Positions 34,405 through 45,900 of a stretch of 64,000 nt of DNA are shown in pieces. The stretch's first letter is position 1. The number at the start of each line of letters is the position of its first letter. The stretch is from Cloeon dipterum (lineage: Eukaryota > Arthropoda > Insecta > Ephemeroptera > Baetidae), in the NCBI RefSeq assembly GCF_949628265.1, contig NC_088789.1, positions 22,871,883 to 22,935,882 of the forward strand, written 5' to 3'. Under the pieces are notes generated by a model, which was not told the origin of the DNA, ran no database searches, and worked only from the letters and a program-made list of their open reading frames with translations. A program made the position numbers and the translations under genes.

Positions 34405-37001
34405 ATGGCCTGCGCTCTCGCCGGCGATGATTTCGACTCCTGGTTGACCGTCAAATTACAAGCACTGAACACGGACGAAGCCGTCTTTTCGTCATACATT
34501 AAAGGAATTCTCGAGGGCGATGACCCCGAGGACGAGAAGAACGAGTCTCTCAAAGAATTCCTCTCGGGAATAACCGTGCGTATCAACGTCGCCTCCCCTG
34601 GCTCGTGTGCTCATCCCTTGTTTTTCAAAACTATCTATGTATTCGCAGGAGAACCAGATTTCCAGCCTCCGTGACGAGATCGTGGAGAAATGGCAGCACT
34701 TCTCCAATCTGAAGGAGGAAGAGGCGGCCGCGACGCAGGCCAAACAGGAGGACGTGGACGAGAGACTCGTCCGGCTCATGGAGAGCAAGGCCAAGCCGAC
34801 CATCGCCGTCCGAAACTACACTGAGGAGGAACGCAAGCTGAAGGAAGCGATCCTACTTAAATATGAAAACGTATGGAGCTGCTGAATTTAAATTATTATT
34901 CAGTTTTATTATATTTTGGATTCTCACAGAAAGATAGACAAGACCATGCTGGGTCTGATCCCCAAATCGACTCATTTAATCAGTTTTTCCTGTATTTTAA
35001 CAAGGAATGGTGAAACGAGAAGTTGGTGATGCAATTAATTGTGTTATAAAATAATTAAACTAGTTTTTTTCAGTTGAAATCTTACATAAAATCATAAATT
35101 TGACTGTGTTATCCAATCCTGTTGTGAATTTTCCCAAATTTTGGATTTGGAGTTAACTTAAATGGTTCAAATATTAAATCACGACTTTGTAAAATTTAAA
35201 ATTGAATACGTGGATTAATTCAGGATGGATAGCTTCTATTGAAATTTTGGAAATAATAAAATTAAACATATTTCTTTTTATGATCGAAAATTTCAACTAT
35301 GTATTGAAATTTCTATTTGTTCAGAACGCGTCTTACACAATTAAAATTGTATTATAAGACAATTTTTAGGGTTCAAATCGTCCTGGTCCCGTTAAAATTG
35401 CGCAACGTTCAACAAACACCCAAATTTTCATTGTCGAATTGATTGTTGACCTTTTCTTGCAACAAGGAAATTCGCGTTTGGTTGTTGAAAGTTGCGCAAT
35501 TTTACCGGGACCAGGACGAAATAGTCTTCTGAAACCTTTAAAGTCCCTATTGGTGAACTTTTTTCGTCATTCTGTAATAATTGAAACAAATTGTTGCAAT
35601 ACATTATTAAGTAAAACTGCTTGTGGGAATTAAATTATTGTTGGATACCAACAACTGCATGCTAATAAGCGCTTTAAAATTTCAATGTGCAGACAAACGT
35701 TCACCTCAGGTTATTTAAAAAATTTTGAAACGCTTTAAAAATAATTTAAAATTCTTCTCGTTCTCAAATTCCATGCGTACATTTTGAAATTTTAGTCTAT
35801 CAAACGTTTTTCTAAATGGCTCTTGTTGGAATTGAAGGTTGCTGATGCAGATGATGACGGTGAGGACCAGGAAGATGCGGCGGCACTCAGTGGACCAGCC
35901 GCCGTGGCCGAAAAAACGGCCAACAAAAGTTCGAAGGCGAATATTGAGAAGAACACTAACTTCGAGGACGTAGTCAGAGCGGACAAGGAGAAACGTGAGC
36001 GTGCCAAGCAGGAGGCAATGCAGAAAAAGGAAAAAGACAAGGAGGACCGGTTAGTTCAGTGCCTGAATTGATTAATTTTTTATGCTATTCTGATAACTTA
36101 AAATAAGGATAAAATAACCCAAATAATATTTTTCTCTTTAAGTTCTGGAGAGGTAAAATTTACTAGCTTTTCATCAAATTGAATATTTTGTTGGTGCATG
36201 AAAGATTAAATAATTTTTTGAAGAGAATTAATAAGTTAGTTACTAGTCAATTTTCTGAAACAGAAGATCAGTCTAATTGTTCCATTTTTTCGTTACAATT
36301 TTTTATTCAAGCAGGAATGCATTTTTTATTTTCTTTTTACCCGTTATTTTCACTGCTGGTTTTGCCAGTCAATAAGAATTTGTGAGGGATGATTAATAAC
36401 ACATATTTTATCAAAATAATCTGCAAGTTGCAGTGATCTGTTGTATTTTTAAATTATTTCACTTGAAATTTATATAATGGCGTGTTCTTTTAGAAGATAT
36501 TATATAAATACAAAAAAAATAAAATATCGTAATTCCTGACATATTTTACAAAAAATATTATAAATTACATCTTGGTAAAAATATAATATAGAAATGGTTT
36601 TTAATCGGTTCAATGCTCTACAGTTTAATAATGTGGACTTCATGCAAATGCAAACGTGATTTCAAATGGTTAAAGTTTAAGCTGTGTATAGTACGCCTCA
36701 ACTATCATTTAATTTGCCGACGTTTCCATAGCTTGATCGCTTGTAAATTTTGCCTTTTTCGCTTTCATTAATGTACATACACATTTATAATTCAGAAACA
36801 AAATAAATATATTAATTGAAAAAATAGATTAAACATGTGTCGGGTAATTTTCAAACAAATTCGTTCTTTTTTGTTAGGAACTTTCTGGGAAGATAGTTTC
36901 TGATTGCTTTGTATTTAACATATTGCAGCGAAAAGCAGAAACAAGCGCAACAAGAGAAGAAGGAAAAGCGAAAAACTCAAAAAGGCGAGCGGCGGCGGTA
37001 A
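34405..37001 (+). CDS. CCDC43: Coiled-coil domain-containing protein 43
   Basis: Four exons: 34405-34575, 34649-34870, 35838-36049, 36929-37001; phases 0, 0 and 2 agree, 225 residues (human 224). The N-terminus has DFDSWLTVKLQAL and VFSSYIKGILEGD, matching FGSWLDGRLEALG and VYGAYILGILQEE. The middle has EEERKLKEAILLKYENV, like EEEKQRKAALLAQYADV, then an acidic patch and the conserved NTNFEDVV (human NTNVEDVL). The C-terminal third is a Lys/Glu/Gln-rich helix ending in TQKGERRR, as in human TQRGERKR. CCDC43 is a small charged coiled-coil protein of uncertain role. The exon-3 acceptor is the attgaag at 35837; the stronger-looking gatgcag 13 bases later would put the following acidic segment out of frame. 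Confidence 0.92.
35378..35519. repeat. Foldback (palindromic MITE-like) element in CCDC43 intron 2
   Basis: Arms of about 41 bases (35378-35418 and 35479-35519) are nearly perfect inverted repeats, starting TCGTCCTGGTCCCG on each strand and including TAAAATTGCGCAAC; about 60 bp lies between. A transcript of either strand would form a long hairpin. Confidence 0.75.
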
Positions 37002-37376
37002 CTGTGGCGAGAAGCATCATGTGTTTTTCGCAGGGCAAGAGCAGCGCCACAACCCAGTGAGTGTCATGTTCACAGACCTAGCATGATGAAAAATGTGATG
37101 AAGGTTCACGGTTCGAGCGGAATTTTCCAAGTTTGGTCTCTGTTAATGCGCAATCTTTTACTATCAAAACTATTTAGCGAAGAGTGTGTTAGAACCACAG
37201 CGCATTTCTCCCATCATTGGCTCCAAATACTTAAAATTAAGATGCCCTTTTTCGAGTGGAGAGTTGTTGGATTGTTCACGAGCTGTTTGTATCTCTCTCT
37301 GTCGTAAGCAACAAATTTTAATGAGATTACTCATATTCACCTACGATTAAGATGTAAGTGTAATGTTGAAAATCAC

Positions 37377-37382
37377 AATAAA
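37377..37382 (+). other. Poly(A) signal of CCDC43
   Basis: AATAAA about 375 bp after the stop, in AT-rich 3' UTR. Confidence 0.55.
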
Positions 37383-37631
37383 ATTTATGTGTACATTAAC
37401 TTTAAGCAAAAGTGCTGAATTTTTCTCTGTAATATGTATAACTGTCCCTATAATTTTTTCACGAATTAGTTGATTTCAAATGGGGATTTTTGAGAAGATT
37501 TTTGAAGAAGATTTTTCAGCGCCAAAATTCTCACCACAATTATTTTTGATGATATTTGAGTAAATCAGCAATGTTGAAAATTCGGATCTATGGTTGGAAA
37601 CAATGAAAATATACTGATGATGATGGATAGA

Positions 37632-38242
37632 CCCAATTTACAGGGCGACAATTGACAATTATTTGAATTGTTGGATGCAATAAGCAGTAGTTGATCGATT
37701 AACTTGAGTGGGCTGGGTCCCTGTGCGGCCTGGTGCGCCCATGTTATCCGTTCGCGGTGTTATTGGGACCCGGGTTTCAGCATTCGTGCTAGTGCAGTGC
37801 GCGCCCTTCCCGGTCTGAGGACAGGGATAAAAAGAGCAAAAAAACAAAAAAAAAACAGTTATTTGTACTTTATAAATTGCAATAATCAAAACAGCACCAT
37901 GCTACAGTAAAAAATTCATTTTTGTTTTTAATTTTCACCAACATTTACAGCGCTTGACCACCTTTTCTTGGTAGATTTCGATTCCTCTCGTCAAGATCTG
38001 TTCAACACTGTTTGAAAACTATCAGGGAAACTGTTATGAAACAAAATAAGATTTCAAGTAAGGAGACAGTCCTCGCTATTTGAAAAGCATGCTAACGTTG
38101 CAGCCACTTTTCTACGAAAAAAAGTACAGTACTACTTAGGTCAAATTTGGCTTCAACTGAATCCTAAGAGATGAGTTGTTAATGAATTGATAACAAGGAT
38201 TTTTTTAGGATTTAGCAGTATTAATCCCCTTCAATTAGTATG
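37632..38242. repeat. MITE copy carrying a younger insertion
   Basis: Starts with acagggcgacaattgac and ends with agcagtattaatcccctt, both degraded versions of the family ends; the internal order matches 1045-1489 in the same orientation. The length is inflated by a GC-rich insert at about 37704-37855. Confidence 0.75.
37704..37855 (+). mobile_element. SINE-like insertion with A-rich tail
   Basis: About 150 bp of GC-rich sequence interrupts the MITE copy and ends in a long A-rich tail (aaaagagcaaaaaaacaaaaaaaaaac), as expected of a retroposed pol III-type element. The middle has cccgggtttcagcattcg, only loosely like a tRNA B box. The MITE resumes straight after the tail. The parent RNA is not recognised; short flanking aact/agtt remnants may be target-site traces. 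Confidence 0.45.
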
Positions 38243-39182
38243 GTTTTTTATAATTGATAATGATCACAAAACCCTTTAAAAATGTTTTAAATTTAACGCT
38301 TGCCAATAGAAGTGATGAAGATGATGTTTTTAGTCAATTACTTAAAAAATGTGTAGTAATTTGTTGCATAATTTAATTTTCAGCTGGTAAAAATATACAC
38401 CATCACTATAGTGCAAACAAATTATTTCTACCAGGTGAAAAATCAAAAAAAGCATTCGTTAGTAATGTTATTTTACGTTTTTTTAGTAATTTGAAATCAA
38501 AGAATGTTGTAGACGTCTCATGTAGGCCAAAAGAAAGAAGCCATGATAAAAGAGGCGGGGGCGTTATATTTTTAATTAAATTGTACGCAATGGTTGACAA
38601 GGGCTGCTATTTCCGAAAAAAAAAAAACACTGAACAGTCTTTTTGTCAACGTCAATACCCCGCCAAAACCCTGGAATTTGGGTGTTGCCCTTTTCTTGGA
38701 TTAAGAACATTTTTGTTTGTTGTGCTACACATAAATATGCGCAATTTCTCCGCTACCAAGACGTTTTATGTATAGCTGCATGCGTTATATACTCAACAGA
38801 TGAGATTTATTTTGCCTCAACGATTCCTATCCGTTTATATCAGCAAGAAGGTTAATTCGATTAGTCGGACGTTGACTTCTCCTACTTGTTACGTCGCATT
38901 ACGCATTACCCTGCTTCATTAGCCCATCACTCTGTAAATTTAAATAATTTTTTCGTTGCTTTCCTCCTAATGAAAATTTAATTCATCCATTTTACCTCCT
39001 TAAATCTGGTCTTTCCTGATTGTGAGATAGACAGAAAAGTCTTATTATAAGAGACTTTATAACCTGATAAGATAAAATATTTCTTTATGAAGTAATTAAT
39101 TTCAATTGCCTGAGATACAAAATACGCGGAAAAGGTGTCTAATTAATCAGGCGAGGCACGTTTTCGTCCGGCGATTTCACGC
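38243..39182. other. Intergenic AT-rich stretch
   Basis: No gene or clear repeat recognised on either strand. Confidence 0.4.
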
Positions 39183-39640
39183 TTGCTTTGTTTTGGTGGT
39201 GGTGGGTGCGGGTGGGTGCGGGCGGGTGCAGTGGTTGACGCACATCATTCGCGTATAATCCTATTTGTCCGCGCGCGCGACACCGGCACACGAGGCCTGA
39301 TCACATTTTGCAACGTGACCCTCACGAGAGAAGCAACGAGCGACCGAGCGAGCGAATTATCGTATTATTTATTTATTCCGAGCGGTCGGCCAGCAGCACG
39401 GGGAGCTTCATGTGAAAATTATTTAACTCGAGCCGCCGTCGTCGAGTGGATGCGGACGCTCAGTCGTGTGGGTGCTCCCGCATAGCAGTCTCTAGCTCGT
39501 CTCGATTCCACTCAACAGCTGCTGCCCCTATCATTTGCCACAAAATTTCATCCCTCAGTCACTCACAGTCAGACAGACGAACGACGAGACCAACGCAGCT
39601 AAACGCTCTAATTCTCGCCAAGGGGTCGACTTCTAAAACG
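39183..39640 (+). promoter_or_regulatory. Candidate promoter and noncoding first exon
   Basis: GC- and CpG-rich against AT-rich flanks, with tgggtgcgg repeats and several TCAGTC initiator-like motifs (about 39456-39575). It ends in a consensus splice donor (aaaacg|gtgagt) at 39640/39641. The open frames across it have no resemblance to known proteins. It is most simply the 5' noncoding exon of a plus-strand gene, perhaps the one whose coding start is at 61981. Confidence 0.4.
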
Positions 39641-40839
39641 GTGAGTTCCTTTTATAATAAATTTTCTTCTCTGTATTTATGTCAGTCAAGATGTCCATCC
39701 CTGGGAGATAAATAATCGTCTCATACCTTTTCGTGTCGGCATTTCCGGTTCGGCGCAGGGATGGAATTCTCAATCGATTGAGGGGAGAGAATATATAACA
39801 ATAAAAGACCTTGAGATACGCAATATAATGATGAAATTTTTGTCTGAATCAACAACAAGCTCTTATTTTGATGTTTTTCATCACTTATTCATGTAATTTT
39901 TTTCTGTAAAGAACTTTAGCCTTGATATTTCTTCGCTGGTATGTATGCATTTGTTTGAACTTACAAACATAAAACAGTTTTACGTAACTTGATAGCAAGT
40001 CAATGTCAACAAACCCACCATACGGGTAGTAAATGTATCATAACTTGGATATTATATATTTATTTTTTATCTTAATAAGAAGGCTAGAAAATTTCTATAC
40101 ACTTAACTAATCATTATTTTTAAACGAACTGAAAGAAAAATGTATTTGAATAATTGCTCTAATGAAATATCAGGATAGGGATACAAAATTGTTTTTAAAA
40201 ATCGAAGATTGCAGAAAAACTACAGTCTGTGTTTCATTTGTGAGAAAAATTGAAATTCAACTGAAAAATTTTTTCTTTAAAACACTCCTTTTCAATATCA
40301 AATAAATGGATTTTGAAGTTAGGAGGTATACCGGCACATTTTCGAATGTGAGGGAATATAAAAAGAGTTTCCTTGACAGTTTGAAAATTACAGAAAAGTT
40401 GCAATCCAGCTAGGATTGAAAATTTGCTAAAGCGAAGTACATGACTACAGATCGCGATTCTAAAAACACAGTCCTAAAACTGTAAAATATTCATTTACAA
40501 AGAAAAATAAAATTCACCTGTAAAGAAAATATTTACATAGCTCACATACCTATTTTGGAATTTTCAGCAACAAAATTTATCATTTCTTAGCTTGTTGATC
40601 TTTAATGCACATTTGAGAGTTGAAGGTAATATTATTTGTAAAGGCCTTTCATGAAAATTTCGAAGCTATTATTTGAGATATAATTCTATTGATGATTTAT
40701 AACTCTTAATACATGTCACACATACATATATGGCAAATTGATTGCGAAATAATGTCATTCCAATTAGTGTTTCCTCGAGAAATTTGAAACCATCCGCAAT
40801 TTTTCAACTTTTTGTTTAGCACCATCCTGATCATTTTAT

Positions 40840-41075
40840 GGTATGATGCCGTTTTCCCGGAAACAGTGCAAAATATAAAAAATCAGCCTTAAAAATCAGA
40901 GCTTACATATATATGAGATTATACCTCGAGTTCCAATGAAACTAGACATCTTTTTACACAAAGTTCACTGTTCTAGCTTCATTGGAACTCGAGATTATAT
41001 CTTAATTTTGCAAAAGCGCCAAGAGGCTGACTTATATCCAGATTTCACCCAGATTTTCTGGGAAAACGGCGTCAC
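40840..41075. repeat. Long foldback element
   Basis: An inverted repeat with an inner perfect 16-bp stem (CTCGAGTTCCAATGAA at 40925-40940 against 40978-40993), extended by ACTAGA/TCTAGC with one mismatch around a 25-base loop. The arms continue imperfectly outwards to a second perfect block, GCCGTTTTCCC (40848-40858) against its complement at 41060-41070. Confidence 0.75.
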
Positions 41076-42289
41076 ATTTTTCATCAAATTTGATTTTTTT
41101 AGACACCTATATATAGTACACTAACAACGTAATAAGATATATGGTGTTCAACAAAAAGATAAAAAAATTACACAGGAAATTAAATCTCTCGTGGAAACGC
41201 TGATTCGATTTTTTGGTCCAAACAGGCTCAAACGAGCATTTTTTATAAAAGTTAGGAAAAATCGCAGCAAAGCATTCATTATTCTCAAGAGCAATCATTT
41301 CTAAATTCTTTTAACCCTTTTAATTTAAATATTTTTCCAGCCCTTATTCACAAAAGGCTCCAAAAACCTACATATTTCAATTGCTGTAGTTAAGTTGTGA
41401 ATGTCAATTATAATTAATGAATGAATTTCATTCAACTCAGATGTACCATTATGAACCTCAGGAGATTTGTAAATGTATAGATTTTGTGGGGAACAGTATG
41501 AAAAATATCATATTTTGAAATGTGTAGTAAAAAGAATTAGTTTAAGAACAGCAGCAAAGACTTGTAAGAATTGATTGTATAGGATTAGTGTCGCATGCAT
41601 TATGCGTTTAATAATAAATTCATTAATACCGGTAAATAGAAAACTAATTTAGATACATATGCAATTTAAATTACCTCAGACACAATTTATGCAAATTGGA
41701 AATGAGCCTGCTAAATAAATGTTAGTTTGAATAGTGAAAATAAAAAAAATAATAAATCAAAGTTTATATTTGCTCGAAATTAAAATAGAAAAATGAAATC
41801 AGCCAAGATTTTTGATTAAAATCAACTTTTCTAGTTGGGGAAGGATAAAGTTTTCGATCCTATCTTACAAAGAAATAAAAATGGTATTCCTCGACAGTTT
41901 TGAAGCAGTTAAATTTAAATAGCTAACGAGTCATGCCGACATAAATTTATTTTCAAAATTTTGTTTCGTTTTAGCCTTGGTTTGCTAAAATTTATTAAAG
42001 AATAAATAAATCCAACTTATTAATTACCGAATCCTTGACTCGTCCACGCGAGGATTGCACAAATAATCCTGATTTTCATTTAAACATTAGTCTCGCTGCT
42101 GTAGCCGGCGGAGATGCGAAAGATAAGCAGCGCGACGATGCCAAGGAGCCGCAAAAAATGTTACAAAACGCTTTTACTGCTGGAATAAAGGAAACCGAGA
42201 GTGCTGGTGGAGCGCTGGCGGCTGTTTGCTTGTACTGGAGTGTACTGTACCTTCGGCGGAGAGAGAAATATAGAGAGGGAGGGGGGGAC

Positions 42290-42506
42290 AAAGGTGAGTG
42301 TCTGGCCGCTCCGAGTCCGAGAGCAGTGTCTGGCTGAAGTGAGCTTGCGCTCGCTGTCGTCAGTCTTTAGCGCTACAGCAGAGTACGCACACCACAACAA
42401 CAAACAACGCGCGCTTGGATTTGGATTTTGCCTCTTCCTTCCTCACCGCGTTTCGTGCCAGACTTATGAGCGGCACCCTCGGCCACCCATGCTCCTCTTT
42501 CTGCAG
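42290..42506 (+). promoter_or_regulatory. Second candidate promoter / alternative noncoding exon
   Basis: CpG-rich patch with an initiator-like gtcagtc at about 42360 and a donor (ctgcag|gtaatt) at 42506/42507. No protein resemblance. It could be an alternative first exon of the same downstream gene. Confidence 0.3.
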
Positions 42507-42999
42507 GTAATTTTTTTCTCCGATTTACACGGAAATTCTGTCGGGCGAGGGAGGAAACCTGATTGGCCGGTGGTTGCGTTCGCTCTGTTTTTATGAAATC
42601 ACGCTCGTGCAGTCGCTGCAAAAAGGTACATACACGGCACGACTTCTCTCTTGACGCTGCTGGACCAGCTCTCGCTCGCTCACTCGCTCGCTCGCTCTCC
42701 TGTTGCGTTTTATCTCGAAACACAATCGTTCGGATTATAAAATACACACATACATTGCATCGTGTGGGCTAACGGTAAAGGGTGGAGTTGGCGAAAAGCC
42801 GCGTTTTTCCAGTGATTGAGCACTTTTCAGCAGCCGCGATTGTTATGCAATTTGCACAGTTAGCAGTTGTTAGCACGCCTACGAATCTGTACAATTCATG
42901 CATTTTAATCAGGAAGCAACATCTGTCATTTTTGTTACTTAAGACGCTTTCAGCTCAGCTAGAATAAATGATGAGCACTGTAGCTTGTCCCGTAACTTA

Positions 43000-45900
43000 A
43001 AAAGAGTCACGGAAAATGACTTGAGTTTTCGTGATATGACGATTTAGAAAGGATTTTTGACAAATGGAGACCAAAAGCAACTAATTTAAATCTAAATTTG
43101 AAATCTAGTCAACTGAGCTTTGGAATTTTCCAAGTATTTTCTTATTGAAACTAGAAAAACATTTTAATTTTTACATAATTTCAATCTAGGAATAAGGAAA
43201 GAAGATTTCGAGGATTTTTAATTATTTTTTTATCTTAAACCATATATGTAATATCTCTAGGCTATTTTAGGATAGCATAACTTAAATTTTCGCAATTATT
43301 AATGGAATGGATATTTAATTAAGTCGTTTAGAAGGCAACAATAAGAAACAAAACTCAATACTTGGCAATAATGATTAATGAACATCCGTAGCGACCAGAT
43401 ATCTTTGTTAGAATAACACAAAATGGTCAGCCAGAAGGAGTCATTTATTTTGGAAATGTGAAAGACCGTGAAAAAAGGTCAAACGACAATTTCTAAACGA
43501 GCATCCCTTAAGAAAGTTCTATTTTTCTAAGGACAAAGGGGTTCACTCTGTTATATTTTTAAAGAAGAAATAAAGAAACTGTTCGCCTGTAAATTAAAAA
43601 AAATCCGACACGCACACCTGGTTGTTAGTTTGAATAAACAACAATAACAGACACACAAGAAAATATCGAAAAAGTGCCAAACAGCCAATCTCGGGACGAG
43701 AGGTATAAACCCAACTGAGCTCTGAATTTTCGATCTCATGGTGAATTTTTTTATGCTGCGTGCAGAAAAACTTTACCGGAAATTTGAATATTGAAAAGAT
43801 TTTCGATTAAAAATATCAATTTAAGTTGTCTAGATGGTTTAGTCTCGGAACAAATCAGAAATTAATTTTTCTTAGAAATTTCATCGAGTACAAAACACAA
43901 TAAAAACATTTTGTTGACTTGATGTTAAATTTCAAATTTGAAGAAAGAAGCCTAGACCGATCAATATATTTTTTAAGGCATTGCATAGGAAAAATTTAAT
44001 CGTTTCTAGTGCATTTTTAATTTACACGATTTCAAATTCTTAGAGAATATCTAATTCCATCCTAAGATTTGATTTTTTGTAATCACACCATGAAAACAAA
44101 ATAATGAAACTCATCAAACATGGTTTATATACGTACTTACAATTTAATTAAAAGCCAACTCTAAAAATTGTAATTTAATAATCGAGAAGAAACTCCTGAG
44201 AGCAAAAATAAGCAGTCTGGATTCTGTTGCCTAGTCGGCTCTTAAAAATAATGGGAATTTTCAGCAAATTCATTCCTTTAAAATTAACTGAAATGAATAA
44301 ACAGATCTCCTGCTCGTTTGAAAACGGAGGAGTTGTCGGTATTTACATCCCTCAGTTGATTTTCCTTTCGAAAATACAAAATATTTTCAACATTTTTCAC
44401 AGGTCTCAGAAAAACATTATGAATCATTTCCCAGTAAAAAGTAAAAAGTGACGACAGGCAGGCATCATTTTCGGCTTTTTAACAACAGCGTACGCCACTT
44501 CTTATTATTGAATAAAAGTCGTGTTTTTATTCAATTCAACCTGGTCACGCCAAGTGATTTTCTACTCTCCGATTTGGCGCTTTGAAACAAAAGCGTTTGC
44601 CGGTGCTGGGCAGCAGCAGCTGCGCCTCCAGATTTCGTTTCCTTTCGGTCGAAAACACAGGTGCGTGTTGCATAATTGTACCTGGACCTGAGCCGGGAGG
44701 TGGTGGCACATGCCCTTGCGAGCAGCTGCTCTTTTTCACTTATCAGCTGGTGTCGCTTTTTACTTTTTCTCTCCCTTTGGGCTCTGCGCGCTCTGTTGTG
44801 CTGTCGGGCTTTTTATGACCATGTTTGGACAAGGCGGCCCGCCGAGAAAACGAGAACCAGATGCTGCTGCTGCTTTTGATCGAGATTAGAGATCAAGAGC
44901 ACAATGCACTCTAATTTCTAATTTATTTTAACCGGCCTCCAGATATTTTCTCGATGCGCGAGCGGCCGCCAATTAACTGAGAAAACCACTTTTCCCTACT
45001 GTGCTCTCTAATTAAAAAAATCAAGCAAGCACAGCACACGACAACAACAACACAGCAAGCGCCGATAATTTCAAAGCGACTATGAGGCAGCCAAGATCGA
45101 TTTTGCTTGATCGTTGAAGGATCATGGACGATGGTAAAAATTGATGACTAATTTCATGCCGTAACTCATGAAATTGTAATGGCGTTAGAAAATTCTTTGG
45201 TGTCGTCATACTGGCCAAGCATTAATTCACTATAATGTCAGCAATTTAAGTGAAAGGAATGATAAATAATTATGTAGGTAAAACATAAAATATATATAGT
45301 GAGATTATTCAATGCATTTTGCTCGAGGGGGATTAAGCTAGACAAAGACGTAACTGATTTAAAATAGTAATATTAATTTAAGATGCTACCTATTAAATTG
45401 AATTAGTTTAAAACTTTTAGCTTTTATTATTGAGCTGATGTAATTAATAATAAATATGAATTATAAAAAATGAGAAAAATGTATTTTTAAATTTGTTAAA
45501 AAATGTTTTAAAAGAAAATTCAAATTATTCGAATGGATATTTACAGGGCAATTAAGAATAACATTTTGCAATTTCAACTCTAGTGTTCCATTAAATATAT
45601 AGTTTGGAATTTATCAACAATAATTCATCTTGAAAATTTGCAAAAAAATCATAACAGGACCTAGTAAAAATAAAATTTCAGTTCTTGCCGCATTACTCGT
45701 TAAATGGGTTTTAAATTATGTTTTGGTTAGTTTCGAATCTTCTCTCGCGATTTATCCACTGGCTTGCGAATCTTCCTTCCGACGAAATAAATCATGATTT
45801 TTAATTAAGCTACAGTACTTCTTACCGATTAACTTTTAAGCCGATTTCTTGCAAATTTAAACTTGGAAAATATATGTCTCTTTTCAAACTTTTGAGTGTA

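Noticed and set aside
35365-35385. B-box-like ggttcaaatcg suggesting a tRNA or SINE
   Set aside because: No A box or cloverleaf upstream; the motif straddles the arm of the foldback element.
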